A stretch of 43,638 bases of DNA from NCBI GenBank assembly GCA_028686345.1, contig JAQUCE010000034.1, forward strand, positions 1-43,638, read 5' to 3'. This DNA comes from Kiritimatiellia bacterium. Lineage in GTDB: Bacteria > Verrucomicrobiota > Kiritimatiellia > RFP12 > UBA1067. Positions 7,333 through 16,900 of this stretch are shown here, in pieces. The notes under the pieces are model-generated. The model ran no database searches, was not told the DNA's origin, and saw only the letters and a program-made list of their open reading frames with translations. A program made the translations under genes and the position numbers. Within the stretch, counting starts at the first letter, position 1. Each line of letters opens with the position of its first letter.

Positions 7333-7370
7333 ACAAACTGAAGTATTGTTTAAACAGAAGGAGAAACACA

Positions 7371-7607
7371 ATGTTAAATGAATGTAATGCGTTTGGCACA
7401 ATTCTACGCAATCATCGAACAAAAGTCGGTTTATCTCAAGAAAAACTTGCCTTGCTAAGTAATCTGGACCGTTCTTTTGTTTCTCTCCTTGAGCGGGGGA
7501 TGCGTCAGCCGACTCTGAAAACCATGTTGCTGCTAGTCGATGCTTTAGATGTGTCATTTGAAAGTTTTGCTGCAGATATTGAAAGGGCCCTTCATGAAAA
7601 TAGTTGA
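7371..7607 (+). CDS. XRE-family controller (C) protein of the restriction-modification system
   Basis: A small helix-turn-helix regulator of 78 aa. The ATG at 7371 has the Shine-Dalgarno AAGGAG 6-8 bp upstream; the earlier in-frame ATG at 7326 lies inside the C-box and is rejected. The sequence FGTILRNHRTKVGLSQEKLALLSNLDRSFVSLLERGMRQPTLKT (given here only as a family match) is a standard HTH_3 fold with the recognition helix around LDRSFVSLLERG. Size, the upstream C-box and the 14-bp overlap with the endonuclease gene fit C proteins such as C.BamHI. It should autoregulate its operon and time endonuclease synthesis. Confidence 0.9.
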   Translation: MLNECNAFGTILRNHRTKVGLSQEKLALLSNLDRSFVSLLERGMRQPTLKTMLLLVDALDVSFESFAADIERALHENS

Positions 7608-8190
7608 TAAACAGGTTTTATTGGATAGTACAAGCGGCGAGCTCGGAACATTTATCCAAACTTTTGTTAGTGAAATCGAAGCAGCCATTAAGGTGGTCGT
7701 ATGGCCCTCTGGTTCAGACATATTTACAATTTACCCAGAGAAAAAAGCGAATGGGGTAACGCCGATTAAGGATGGTTGTATGCAATATTTGGAAAGCGTC
7801 GGGTGGGTTTTGGAAAGGCGCCTTGCTATTGTTAATGGCATGCGGCCCGGGTCAATTGATGCGGTCAAGGAGTTTGATAATGGCAAACGTTTTGCTATGG
7901 AATGGGAAACTGATAATATTGCATCGAGTCACCGGGCTTTGAATAAAATGGCTTTAGCAATATTACAAGGGCAACTGATGGGCGGTATACTTGTTTTGCC
8001 TTTAAGGGCTATGTATAAGTATCTTACGGATCGCGTGGGCAATTATAGAGAAATTAAACCGTATATTCCGCTCTGGCAATCAATTCCAATTGAAGAAGGT
8101 TATTTGGCCATTATAGTGATTGAGCATGATGCAGAGTCAATGGAGGTTCCTCCAATCGTTAAAGGGACTGATGGGCGCGCTCTAAGATAG
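7594..8190 (+). CDS. BamHI/OkrAI-family type II restriction endonuclease
   Basis: The ATG at 7594 overlaps the controller stop codon by 14 bp, implying translational coupling. The 198-aa product aligns by eye with R.BamHI along most of its length: NGVTPIKD (BamHI NGVVPIKE), IDAVKEF (IDVYKEF), MEWETDNIASSHRALNK (MEFETGNISSAHRSMNK), YLTDRVGN (YLTDRVTN) and PPIVKGTDG (PLIPKGSDG). Catalytic E77, D94, E111 and E113 of BamHI correspond to E74, D89, E103 and E105. Base-contact residues N116, R122, D154 and R155 correspond to N108, R114, D146 and R147, whereas S118 is A110. GGATCC is therefore the likely target (inference). The protein ends just after GTDG and lacks the C-terminal helix of BamHI, as in the compact homologue OkrAI. 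Codon use and AT content differ from the flanking housekeeping genes, suggesting transfer. Confidence 0.93.
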   Translation: MKIVDKQVLLDSTSGELGTFIQTFVSEIEAAIKVVVWPSGSDIFTIYPEKKANGVTPIKDGCMQYLESVGWVLERRLAIVNGMRPGSIDAVKEFDNGKRFAMEWETDNIASSHRALNKMALAILQGQLMGGILVLPLRAMYKYLTDRVGNYREIKPYIPLWQSIPIEEGYLAIIVIEHDAESMEVPPIVKGTDGRALR

Positions 8191-8191
8191 C

Positions 8192-9544
8192 CTACACTTT
8201 TTGAAGCATAACAATATATTCTTTTCGCATGGTGTTGGACATTCCATGGATTGAGCGTTCAAATTGTTTAACAAGCTTCAGCCCATGATCAGCTCCCAGT
8301 TCGACGGTCAGTTCATGCAATCCCTGAACTTGTTCTTTTGATGTCTTGAAAATTGTGCTCAACTGACTTGAGTTGGTGCCAATAATAATTGTGCATAAGC
8401 ACCCGGGTTTCAACACACGGGCACACTCCTTCAGTGCCTGTCCTAGATCAGCCTTGTAGCACTCATATTTATCTAATAACAGACGCCCTCCTCTAAGTCC
8501 GATCATACGATTCCGAAGATCAGAGAGATCCACATCAAAGAATTTCAGATGAAAAGAATCATTTTCGATGTAGTCAATCGCAAAGCTGTAGGGGGGTGAA
8601 AAAAGTACACCATTGATGGAGCTGGATTCAACCTCTAGTTCTCTGGCATCCCCTACTGAGACATCAGCGTTTCCTAAGGTTATTCTTGTTTTAGAGATAG
8701 CATCCTGAGCTTTTTTGCAAACGAAATAATAGCGTTGCAGTATCCCTTTGAAAAGCTCTTTTGCACTTTTCTGTTTGCTGCGTTCGGCATACCCCACACT
8801 GTCAAGGTACGCAAGCAGCAGCAGGTTGTGAGTCAGTTTTGTTTCATCGGTATCAGAGCAGGGTGCAGTGCTTTTTGAGGTTAGGTATTTAGATTCCTCT
8901 TCTCTGAATGAGTCGTAGGAATTGAATTTCTTTGCCTTTGTGTTTCTAGTTATAGGGCTATTACTTTTCCTGAAGAAGTAGTCGAATACCTTGTCTGAGT
9001 TAGCCATTGCCTTTTCAACTCGATCCAGAGGCATGGAAAGAGCATCAACCTTTGTCCGTGCCATAAAACCGCAGAATGGACTTGCATCAACTCCTAAAGA
9101 ATTAATACCCATCAGGCTCGCTTCAACAGGAACTGTGCCTGAACCCATCATTGGATCAAGAATTGTATCTCCCGGCTTTAACCCCATAATGTTTATGATT
9201 CCCTTGATCATTTGTGGATGAAATTTGCCTCTGTATGGGAATAAACCATGCGTTCCATAGCCGGTGTGAAATATATTGCTTTCAAAAAATGATTTTCGTT
9301 TACTGGAGCTATGTCCGGGAAGATAAAGAGATTCTCCGGCACAGAGTTCAAAGTGCCGGGTCGGTTTGTCGCCAACCTCAGCAAAGAAAGCACTGTTCTC
9401 AATCAACTCCTGCGGTGAAAGCAATTTGTATTCATAATAAGCCAACTGAAGCTCATAAATCTCTTTTAAATCGGGTATCAACTCATACCCATCTGGAAAA
9501 AGTGACGCAGGAAAGTTGTCATTCAGACTGTTGTTTTTACACAT
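8192..9544 (-). CDS. DNA methyltransferase with SPPY motif (probable m4C), apparently intact
   Basis: A 450-aa SAM-dependent DNA methyltransferase. Motif I is LDPMMGSGTVPVEA (residues 129-142), followed by the acidic turn GVDASPF. The catalytic motif IV is FSPPYSFAIDY (316-319 SPPY); SPPY rather than DPPY favours N4-cytosine methylation, the modification used by M.BamHI. The motif order I then IV and the region RVLKPGCLCTIIIGTN fit an amino-methyltransferase. It converges on the endonuclease gene with only 1 bp between stop codons. Its ATG is 11 bp after the clpB stop with TTGGAG as ribosome site, so it may be co-transcribed with clpB. As the only intact methyltransferase in the locus it is the best candidate for protecting against the BamHI-like enzyme; this is inference and specificity cannot be read directly. 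Confidence 0.85.
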   Translation of the reverse strand: MCKNNSLNDNFPASLFPDGYELIPDLKEIYELQLAYYEYKLLSPQELIENSAFFAEVGDKPTRHFELCAGESLYLPGHSSSKRKSFFESNIFHTGYGTHGLFPYRGKFHPQMIKGIINIMGLKPGDTILDPMMGSGTVPVEASLMGINSLGVDASPFCGFMARTKVDALSMPLDRVEKAMANSDKVFDYFFRKSNSPITRNTKAKKFNSYDSFREEESKYLTSKSTAPCSDTDETKLTHNLLLLAYLDSVGYAERSKQKSAKELFKGILQRYYFVCKKAQDAISKTRITLGNADVSVGDARELEVESSSINGVLFSPPYSFAIDYIENDSFHLKFFDVDLSDLRNRMIGLRGGRLLLDKYECYKADLGQALKECARVLKPGCLCTIIIGTNSSQLSTIFKTSKEQVQGLHELTVELGADHGLKLVKQFERSIHGMSNTMRKEYIVMLQKV

Positions 9545-9555
9545 AAAACTCCAAG

Positions 9556-12159
9556 TTACGCAAAGTAGAGTTTGCCATCCCTGACAATGACGCTGATCTT
9601 GGCGCCCGGGGCGTACTCGCCAGCCACAATCTTGCGGGCCAGCGGCGTTTCCACCTCGCGCTGGATGGCCCGCTTCACAGGACGCGCGCCATAGACCGGA
9701 TCATAGCCCAGCTCGGCCAACAGTGCAATCCCCTCTTCACTGATCTCCAGTTCCAGCTCCTGCTCTTTGAGCCGACCGCGCAGATCCTCCAACTGCAGTA
9801 CCACAATCTGCGCAATCTCCTCACGATTCAGCATGTTGAAGAGCACGACCTCATCCAGTCGATTCAAAAACTCCGGACGGAAATGATCCCTCAGACGCTC
9901 CATTATCTGGCCACGCACTTTTTCCGAAATCTCCATTGAGTGCCCCTCAAACTCCTGCTCAGCCAGCAGCTCAGAGCCGATGTTGCCGGTCATGATGATC
10001 ACCGCGTTTCTGAAGCTGACTGTACGGCCGCGGTTATCAGTCAACCGTCCGTCATCCAACAACTGCAGCAGAATATTAAAGACATCGTGATGCGCTTTCT
10101 CAATCTCATCCAGCAGGATCACGCTGTAGGGCTTGCGCCGCACAGCTTCGGTCAGCTGCCCGCCCTCCTCATACCCCACATATCCCGGAGGCGCGCCCAC
10201 CAGCCGCGAGACCGTGTGCTTCTCCATGTACTCTGACATGTCAATGCGCACCATGGCGTGCTCAGAGTCGAACAGCTCCACTGCCCGCGCCTTGGCCAGT
10301 TCGGTCTTGCCCACGCCGGTGGGTCCCAGGAAGAGAAAGGTGCCCACTGGACGCTGCCGGTTCTTGATCCCTGCCCGCGAACGCAGCACAGCATCGGCCA
10401 CCACATCCACAGCCTCATTCTGTCCTACCACCCGCTGGTGCAGCACATCGGCCAGGTGTAGCAGTTTGCTGCGTTCACCCTCCAACAGCTTGGTCACGGG
10501 TATGCCTGACCAGCGCGAAACCGCTGTGGCGATCTCCTCGGGGGTCACCTCCTCGCGCAGCATTGCGCTCTCTTCATTTTCGTGCATCCGCTGCTGTGCT
10601 TCCTGCAACCGCCGCTCCAGCTCAGGTATCTTACCATACTTCAGCTCTGCTGCCCGATTATGATCCGCAGCGCGCTCAGCTTGGTCGTAAGCGATCTTAG
10701 CCGCATTCAGCTCCTCACGCAGCTTACTGGTTTGCACCAGGGCATCCTTCTCGCCCTGCCAGCGCGAAACCATCTCATCCGCCACGCTCTTGGTCTCTGC
10801 CAGCTCTTTTTTAAGCTCTTTGAGTCGCTCCTTAGAGGCCTGATCCTTCTCTTTTTTAAGAGCGGCCTCCTCGATCTCCAAGCGCATGACCTTGCGTGTG
10901 ATTTGATCCAGCTCGGCCGGCATGGAGTCCATCTCTGTACGGATCGAGGCGCAGGCCTCATCCAGCAGGTCAATCGCCTTATCCGGCAAAAAACGATCCT
11001 GTACATAGCGATCCGAGAGAATAGCGGCCGAGACCAGCGCTGCATCCAGAATGCGAACATTGTGATGACTCTCAAAGCTCTCTTTCAAACCGCGCAGAAT
11101 CGAAATAGTATCCTCCAACCCCGACGGCTCAACCTTGATCGGCTGGAAGCGGCGCTCCAGTGCCGCGTCTTTTTCCATATAGCGCCGGTACTCATCCAGG
11201 GTGGTTGCTCCAATGCAGTGCAACTCACCTCGCGCCAGCATGGGTTTGAGCATATTACCAGCATCAGAGGAGCCCTCGGTTTTACCTGCCCCCACAATGG
11301 TGTGAATCTCATCAATAAACAGCAGGATACGCCCCTCGGCGGCTTTGATCTCATTCAGGACCGCTTTCAGCCGCTCCTCAAACTCACCGCGATACTTAGC
11401 CCCAGCCATGAGCGCAGTCATATCGAGTGCGAAAATCGTACAGCCTTTCAGCCCCTCCGGCACATCACCGCGCACAATCCGCTGCGCCAGCCCCTCCACA
11501 ATCGCGGTTTTGCCAACTCCTGGCTCACCAATCAGCACTGGGTTGTTCTTGGTTTTGCGCGAAAGAATGCGCACCACATCGCGAATCTCGGTGTCGCGCC
11601 CAATCACTGGATCGAGCTTGCCCAGCCGGGCCAGCTCCACCAGGTCGCTGCCATACTTGGTGAGCGCCTCATACTGGCCCTCGGGATTGTCGCTGGTCAC
11701 GCGTTGATTGCCGCGCACCTCTTTGAGAGCCTCTAAGAAATTCCTGGTCTCCACTCCGGCTTCATGCAGGAGCTTGCCGACTCCACTTTTTTTGCCGGTC
11801 GCTGTCATGGCCAGCAGCAGATGCTCAACTGACAAAAATTCATCACCCAGCCGCTTCGCGTAATCCGCAGCACTCACCAGAAGCGCGTTGAACTCCTGGG
11901 TCACATAAATCTTGCCTACCTCCACATCGCCGCGCACCGATGGACGCTGCGCCAGTGTCGCCTCAACCTTAGCGAGCAAAGCAGGCACCGAAACACCCAT
12001 GCGCTGCATTAGAGAGCCTACCAGCCCCTCCGGAGTCTGCAGCAAGGCTGCCAGCAGATGCTCGGCATCCACCTGCTGATGCGCCATCCTGATTGCCAGT
12101 TCTTGCGCTTTTTTCAATGCTTCCTGCGCTTTTTTCGTCCAATTGTTTAAATCTGTCAT
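9556..12159 (-). CDS. clpB: ATP-dependent disaggregase ClpB (Hsp100)
   Basis: Cytoplasmic hexameric AAA+ chaperone that threads aggregated proteins in cooperation with DnaK/DnaJ. At 867 aa it matches the family length. Order seen: Clp_N repeats (residues 1-145), NBD1 with Walker [10 protein letters not shown] and Walker [11 protein letters not shown], the coiled middle domain (about 405-525, rich in E/K), NBD2 with [21 protein letters not shown] and [13 protein letters not shown], and the C-terminal small domain ([12 protein letters not shown]). The start at 12159 follows GAAAGGGG. No CIRCE element was seen upstream. The next gene downstream, 11 bp away, is a restriction-system methyltransferase, which is not a normal clpB neighbour. 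Confidence 0.97.
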   Translation of the reverse strand: MTDLNNWTKKAQEALKKAQELAIRMAHQQVDAEHLLAALLQTPEGLVGSLMQRMGVSVPALLAKVEATLAQRPSVRGDVEVGKIYVTQEFNALLVSAADYAKRLGDEFLSVEHLLLAMTATGKKSGVGKLLHEAGVETRNFLEALKEVRGNQRVTSDNPEGQYEALTKYGSDLVELARLGKLDPVIGRDTEIRDVVRILSRKTKNNPVLIGEPGVGKTAIVEGLAQRIVRGDVPEGLKGCTIFALDMTALMAGAKYRGEFEERLKAVLNEIKAAEGRILLFIDEIHTIVGAGKTEGSSDAGNMLKPMLARGELHCIGATTLDEYRRYMEKDAALERRFQPIKVEPSGLEDTISILRGLKESFESHHNVRILDAALVSAAILSDRYVQDRFLPDKAIDLLDEACASIRTEMDSMPAELDQITRKVMRLEIEEAALKKEKDQASKERLKELKKELAETKSVADEMVSRWQGEKDALVQTSKLREELNAAKIAYDQAERAADHNRAAELKYGKIPELERRLQEAQQRMHENEESAMLREEVTPEEIATAVSRWSGIPVTKLLEGERSKLLHLADVLHQRVVGQNEAVDVVADAVLRSRAGIKNRQRPVGTFLFLGPTGVGKTELAKARAVELFDSEHAMVRIDMSEYMEKHTVSRLVGAPPGYVGYEEGGQLTEAVRRKPYSVILLDEIEKAHHDVFNILLQLLDDGRLTDNRGRTVSFRNAVIIMTGNIGSELLAEQEFEGHSMEISEKVRGQIMERLRDHFRPEFLNRLDEVVLFNMLNREEIAQIVVLQLEDLRGRLKEQELELEISEEGIALLAELGYDPVYGARPVKRAIQREVETPLARKIVAGEYAPGAKISVIVRDGKLYFA

Positions 12160-12635
12160 AAATTGCCCCTTTCGCTATTGTTGAATAGCATACAACATGC
12201 TGCTCAAAAATGGTAGTTGAAATTTATTTGGCAAAGAAGTGCGCGAGTGCGAGAGTGCGCTAGGTTGTTTTTAGGGTAGAAACCAGCTGTCGCTCTCTGA
12301 GCTTTAGCGGTCAAGAAATAGAGGGGTAAAAAAATAAGGTAGCGTGATAATTTTTTTGCCCACTAATCTCCACGAAAGGATTGTTTGCGGCTATGCTGCG
12401 CTTGGCTGCTTGTGGTTTTAAAAAATAAAGTGCAAATATGAAATGAACGATTTTTAAGAGCGTGGTTTTCAATCGTAATCCGCTATCGTCGCACAGCATC
12501 GTCAACCGGTGTCGTTGGTAGAGCGACTACTGCACGTATGACAAGTTCTGCACACGGCTTACAATCCACCCTTCAATAATAGCGAATTGCTTTCGCATAT
12601 TGGACAGCCTCTTTGGGTTACAACTAAAAGCTGCT
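12160..12635. other. intergenic region with repeat fragments
   Basis: The clpB leader (12160-12260) contains a GCATACAACATGC mini-palindrome and a GCGCACT word repeated three times near 12240-12265. From about 12360 on there are fragments of the dispersed families: TTTGCGGCTATGCTGCGCTTGG, shared with 5118 and 24411, and a CGTCGCACAGCATCGTCAAC block near 12492 shared with 23495, 26762 and 37362. No gene is supported. Confidence 0.6.
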
Positions 12636-13565
12636 TTAGCCGCGTTCCTGCGCCAGCAGGTACTCCGCCAGCGGGCGTTCAAAGGCCAGCAGAGCCTGAC
12701 AGTGCCAGCAGTGGGCCCGCGAAGCGGGATCGGGCAGCTGGGCGGGTTGTTTGCAAATAAAACAGATAACATCCTCACCGGGTATGGCTGGCAGGATCTG
12801 CGGCGACTCCGGTGCATGGGCGTACCAATTATTGTGATGTGGCTCTGAGCTGTTAAGGGTTTCATACGCGTCTTTGATCTGCGTGAATTTTTCAGCTGTC
12901 AGCTGGCGTATGTGAGGGTCCAGCGCCGCATGTTTATCAGGGTGGTATTTGAGCGAGAGCGCACGGAAGGCCTGCTTGATCTGCTCTGCATCGGCATCAT
13001 AGGCCACACCCAGGGTGGCGCAGGCTGCCCGATGGTTATTGCCGGCACCCATGGCGGCGCCGCGGTGATAGACCAGCGCGGCCTGCATGGCCTGCTCCTG
13101 TGTTAAGCCCGTGACAATGGCGAAGTCATCCATCATGGCCAGTGCAGGGGGGGTTGGCGGGCCGTCGCAGACCGCCATGCGCCAGAGCCAGGTGGCTGCC
13201 AGGCAGGCGAGTTCAGGGTAGGCTCTGGTGGTTTGCGCGAGCTTGCGGAGACAATGCGGTATGTTCGCTGACTGATCGATCAGATAGGGAAGGTCGTAAA
13301 CTGTCAGCGGTTTGCCCAGAGCAATGTTGGCATGCTCCAGTATGAGCTTCAAGGTCAGATCCTCAATGGAGGAGTATCTTTGGTTGGTCAGAGCCAGTTG
13401 GTAAAGAGCCCCGGCGGTCAGGGCCAGCACCCGTTCGCGCTCTTTTTTGGGGGCTTCCCCTTTACGATCAACCAAGAAATGCCCGGCCGCCGCTCCCACC
13501 AGAGCGCCGGTTGGACCGAACATGGAGCCAAGGCTCCCGCCTAACGCTTTTCCCCGCCAATTCAT
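12636..13565 (-). CDS. DjlA-like protein with TerB-type and J domains plus C-terminal zinc ribbon
   Basis: A 309-aa DnaK co-chaperone-like protein. The N-terminus has a glycine-rich hydrophobic stretch (LGGSLGSMFGPTGALVGAAAGHFL) as in DjlA-type proteins, followed by a helical TerB-like region (about 45-180). The J domain (about 190-250: ACATLGVAYDADAEQIKQAF, then LKYHPDKH) has the HPD motif essential for stimulating DnaK ATPase. The tail has two CxxC pairs (CFICK and CWHC), consistent with a zinc ribbon, which is not part of classical E. coli DjlA. No good Shine-Dalgarno is present before the ATG at 13565. It lies upstream of clpB on the same strand, about 480 bp away, so a functional chaperone link is plausible, though not one tight operon. 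Confidence 0.8.
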   Translation of the reverse strand: MNWRGKALGGSLGSMFGPTGALVGAAAGHFLVDRKGEAPKKERERVLALTAGALYQLALTNQRYSSIEDLTLKLILEHANIALGKPLTVYDLPYLIDQSANIPHCLRKLAQTTRAYPELACLAATWLWRMAVCDGPPTPPALAMMDDFAIVTGLTQEQAMQAALVYHRGAAMGAGNNHRAACATLGVAYDADAEQIKQAFRALSLKYHPDKHAALDPHIRQLTAEKFTQIKDAYETLNSSEPHHNNWYAHAPESPQILPAIPGEDVICFICKQPAQLPDPASRAHCWHCQALLAFERPLAEYLLAQERG

Positions 13566-13672
13566 AATATTGTTGTTGCTGTCGCAATCACTCCTAATCC
13601 TAAAATTTCCCTAAGTTCACTTAAGGTATCAAAGGCGGCGTAAACCTTCAAGTGCAGCCGCATCTATTTCAT

Positions 13673-13936
13673 TCATAAATGACGCATGCAGGGGTTGATA
13701 GTTGGTGGTTGCTTCAGACACCACTTTAAAAGCTTGCCATTAAGATTCACATCAGAGATAAGAGCATCCAGAGCTTTCACAAACATACCTGAGTACTCCG
13801 GTGAATTGCCGGGGAAGTGCCCATAAAAAAGAAACGCCTCGACAGCCAGACAAGTCAGTTTAATGCGATCTTTTTTTTCTCCCCAAAACCCGTCATCGCG
13901 TTGCTGCTCCGCAAGCCACAGCATAGCGGAGGACAT
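13673..13936 (-). pseudogene. fragment resembling a prenyltransferase/squalene-oxidase repeat protein
   Basis: This 87-aa ORF has the pattern of alpha/alpha-toroid repeats: AMLWLAEQQRDDGFWGEKK, then KLTCLAVEAFLFYGHFPGNS, then VKALDALISDVNLNGKL. Full-length relatives are several hundred residues long, so this is at most one repeat unit plus a tail. Its apparent start (MSSAMLWLA) falls inside a repeat-derived hairpin word (TAGCGGAGGA) at 13924-13933, which suggests the 5' part was lost or replaced. No ribosome site was seen. Probably a decayed remnant. Confidence 0.45.
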
Positions 13937-13969
13937 ACTTATATTGCAAATAAAGTAAATCCTCCGCTA
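13924..13969. repeat. 10-bp-arm hairpin (TAGCGGAGGA / TCCTCCGCTA)
   Basis: Perfect 10-bp arms at 13924-13933 and 13960-13969 with a 26-nt AT-rich loop, immediately 3' of the giant gene on its strand (stop at 13997). It could act in transcript end formation, but there is no T-run, and the arm word belongs to the CCGCATAGCGG repeat family. Confidence 0.5.
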
Positions 13970-13996
13970 CACGGTGGGTTATTGCACCAATGCGCC

Positions 13997-16900
13997 CTAA
14001 TCAAGCGGAATGCGGATACGCCGGCGCAGATCTCGTGTCTGGCTCTCAACACTGCTGAACCGCGCGGGCCAGCTCTTGCTCTCAAGGATCTTGATGGTTT
14101 CGAGCGCATCATCAAACTGCCGCTCATGAACCTGCGCCTCAGCCAGCTTGATATACCCGGTTGGTTCAAGGCTCCGCACCCGGATAACCTGGCGCCAGTG
14201 GTGCATGGCTTCTTTCCAGCGTCCCTGTCCCTGCCGGATCTCCGCCAGCATCGTATGGCTCTCCGAGTCGTTGGGCAGCATCTCAACAATGCTGGTGTAG
14301 GCCCGCTCGGACTCAACCTTGTTCTTGAGCTGGAGCGCATAACGCTCCCCAAGCGATTTGTAGAGATTAATGTCCCTGCGCGAAAGCTTTACCGCTTCCA
14401 GCAGCTGAGCTGTCGCCCCGGCTTTGTCTCCCATCCGGTCATAGGCATCAACCAGCGCCTGATGCGTTTCACTGTCATGCGGCTGCGCTTCAACTGCGAC
14501 TTTCAAATGCCTGATGGCTGCCTCATAATTTTTCTTGCTGAGAAACGCCTTGCCAACCGCCTTGCGCAGGATCGGATTTTCAACTCCGCTCTCGCTGGCA
14601 TCCTGCTCGATTTTATCCACATATTGATCCAGATCAGGGGCGTTCTGCACAACCCCCTCAAGCGCACGCAACGCATCGGCCCTGTTTCTGTTTGACCGCC
14701 CCCAGGTGATCACAGCGCCGCTGGCGGCATCCACCGCCTCAGCTGTCATCCGCAGTGCCGTGTATGTCTCCGAAAGCTCACGATAATACATCGACAACTG
14801 AGCACTGCCAACCCCGCGTTGAGGATGACCCCGCTTGTGCATCGGTATCAGCTCCAGATAATACTCCACCGCTTCTTTGTAATATTTTACATTCAAACAC
14901 CCCTTTGCCAGCTGATAAACAACCCCTTCACTCCACTTGCCAGGTTGATGAAAGTATCTATCAGCTGTCACAAGCACCTCGCGCTGCATCGCTGCCCGTC
15001 CGGTATGGAAACAGGTGCTCATCAACTGCATACGATACATCACCTGATTTTCGTTAATCCCAATTAAGCCTTCCAGAATAGGAACCGGCTCCTCAAACTT
15101 CTTGAGGTAGTGTAGCCTGTTCACCAGACGCGCCTGGCCACTCTCATCCAGAAGGTCGGAGTTATAAGCCTGCATCAAAACCTCTGCCGCCCGCGCCCTC
15201 TTTTCCAATCCGTTCCACATGTAATCAGAGATGTACAGGGTCGTTGCGCCCGAGTTCTTGTGCTCGCGCCAGACCTCTTCCGCAACAGCCATAAAGTCAT
15301 CAGCTTTCTCGTTCCAGAAGTAGCTGCTGTGTTTGTTATACATACTCCTGTTGCGTTGGTTACGACATTCCAGATCCCGGCGAATCTCAGCCTTCACAAT
15401 TTCAAGCAGCCGCGCGGCCAGCTCTCCAATTTCACCGGCCTCATGCCTAAATCGGCTCAGCTGATATGCGTACAGACTCCATCCCGAATAATGGGTAAAC
15501 CGGAGCCACTCAGGTTGCGTCTCAATCATCACGATCAGAAATTCCAGTGTCACCCGGGCCCCCAACACATCATGCAGGGATGAACTCAAGGCCGAAACAT
15601 GATCCTGATAACTGTGGTGATTGCTCTCTTTCGCAATAAACTTGGGGAACTCCACAAAGGCAAAATTTTTCATGCGCGTCACATCGAGCTTCGCTTTTTT
15701 CGCTAGTTTAAAGAAATCAGAGACCAGAGATATCATCTGGTTTCTATGGTTTTGGTCGCTCCGGTCAAGCTCGCTGATATAAAGATCCAGCACCCTCTCA
15801 TACAGCTCCTGACCGCTGCCGAGCGCGACCGCCGCGCTGCTGTTGATGGCGGCATTATACATCCTCAACTTGCGCTGAATCAGCCAGTACATCTGCTGTT
15901 GATTCTCGGGTTGCTTCAACTCCCGTTCAAGATAGGATTCCGCGCGCGCAAACCGTCCCATGCTCTTGAGATAACTGATAAACTGATCCAGCGAGCTGTT
16001 AGCCGAGGCAGGTAGCCTGCCCCCGCTCTTCTCCCGATACTCAGCCAGACCAGCCTCGAGCAGATCAACAGCCTGATCTTGCTGGCCATAGTCATAGACA
16101 ATAACTGCGTGCTGCAGCGCGATATGAAGCCGCTCCTGATCCGGTTCGCTCCGACACTCAAAGAGCGCTTTTAATTCACGCAGTTGCTCACTCTTCAACT
16201 TCTCGCTGCTCATCCTCCCGAGCCCCCTGAGCAGATCTGCCATCAGCCTGCGCTCACCCCTCTGCCACTCACCCTTGAATGCCCGCTGCATCGCGGCCAA
16301 CGCCGGCTCAATGTGCGCTCCCGGCTGATTCTGAACCTCCGCCGCACGCCGCCGCATCAGCATCTCCAATATATCCAGAGCTCTTTCATCCACCCGTGTC
16401 TCGGCTTGCAGACGCATCTTTGCCAGATACGCCATGGCACTATCCACTGTGGCCTCCTCCCTGACATCGCTGAGCAGCGCACTCAAGCTGCCCACATACG
16501 GATAAACCTGCGCAGCTGTATGCCCGATCACCCCCTCCGACATACACTCCAGCAGCCGGAAGTCTTTGGTGTAACGATAAAAATCATGTAGGCGCGCGAC
16601 GTAATTTTGCGGATGCTGCGCCTTTTTAAGCAGAGCCGTAAATATTTTGATTGCGGCAGGATCAAGCTCTGCTGGAACTTTTCCATCACCCCTTTGCCAG
16701 GGCTTAAGAATCATATTCAGCCGGCTGGCTAGCTGGTTTTCATCAATCACCATCAGCTCTTTCAGCTCAGCCGCCTTGTGCTTCTCCATCTGATCAAGGA
16801 GCATGTACCAGCCGGCCATAATCGCGTACTCCTTCCGACCCAACCCATCACTCTTCTCAATCTGTTCAAAAAGGGCCACCGCCTCTTCCACCCGGTTCAT

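Noticed and set aside
7326-7370. Upstream ATG for the controller protein
   Set aside because: It lies within the C-box, and the AAGGAG site is correctly spaced only for the ATG at 7371.
10582-11736. 384-codon open frame antisense to clpB
   Set aside because: It mirrors the codon structure of clpB, which is certain; there is no start signal or domain.
12527-12865. 112-codon minus-strand frame
   Set aside because: Overlaps the DjlA-like gene's J domain and zinc-ribbon coding region in another frame.
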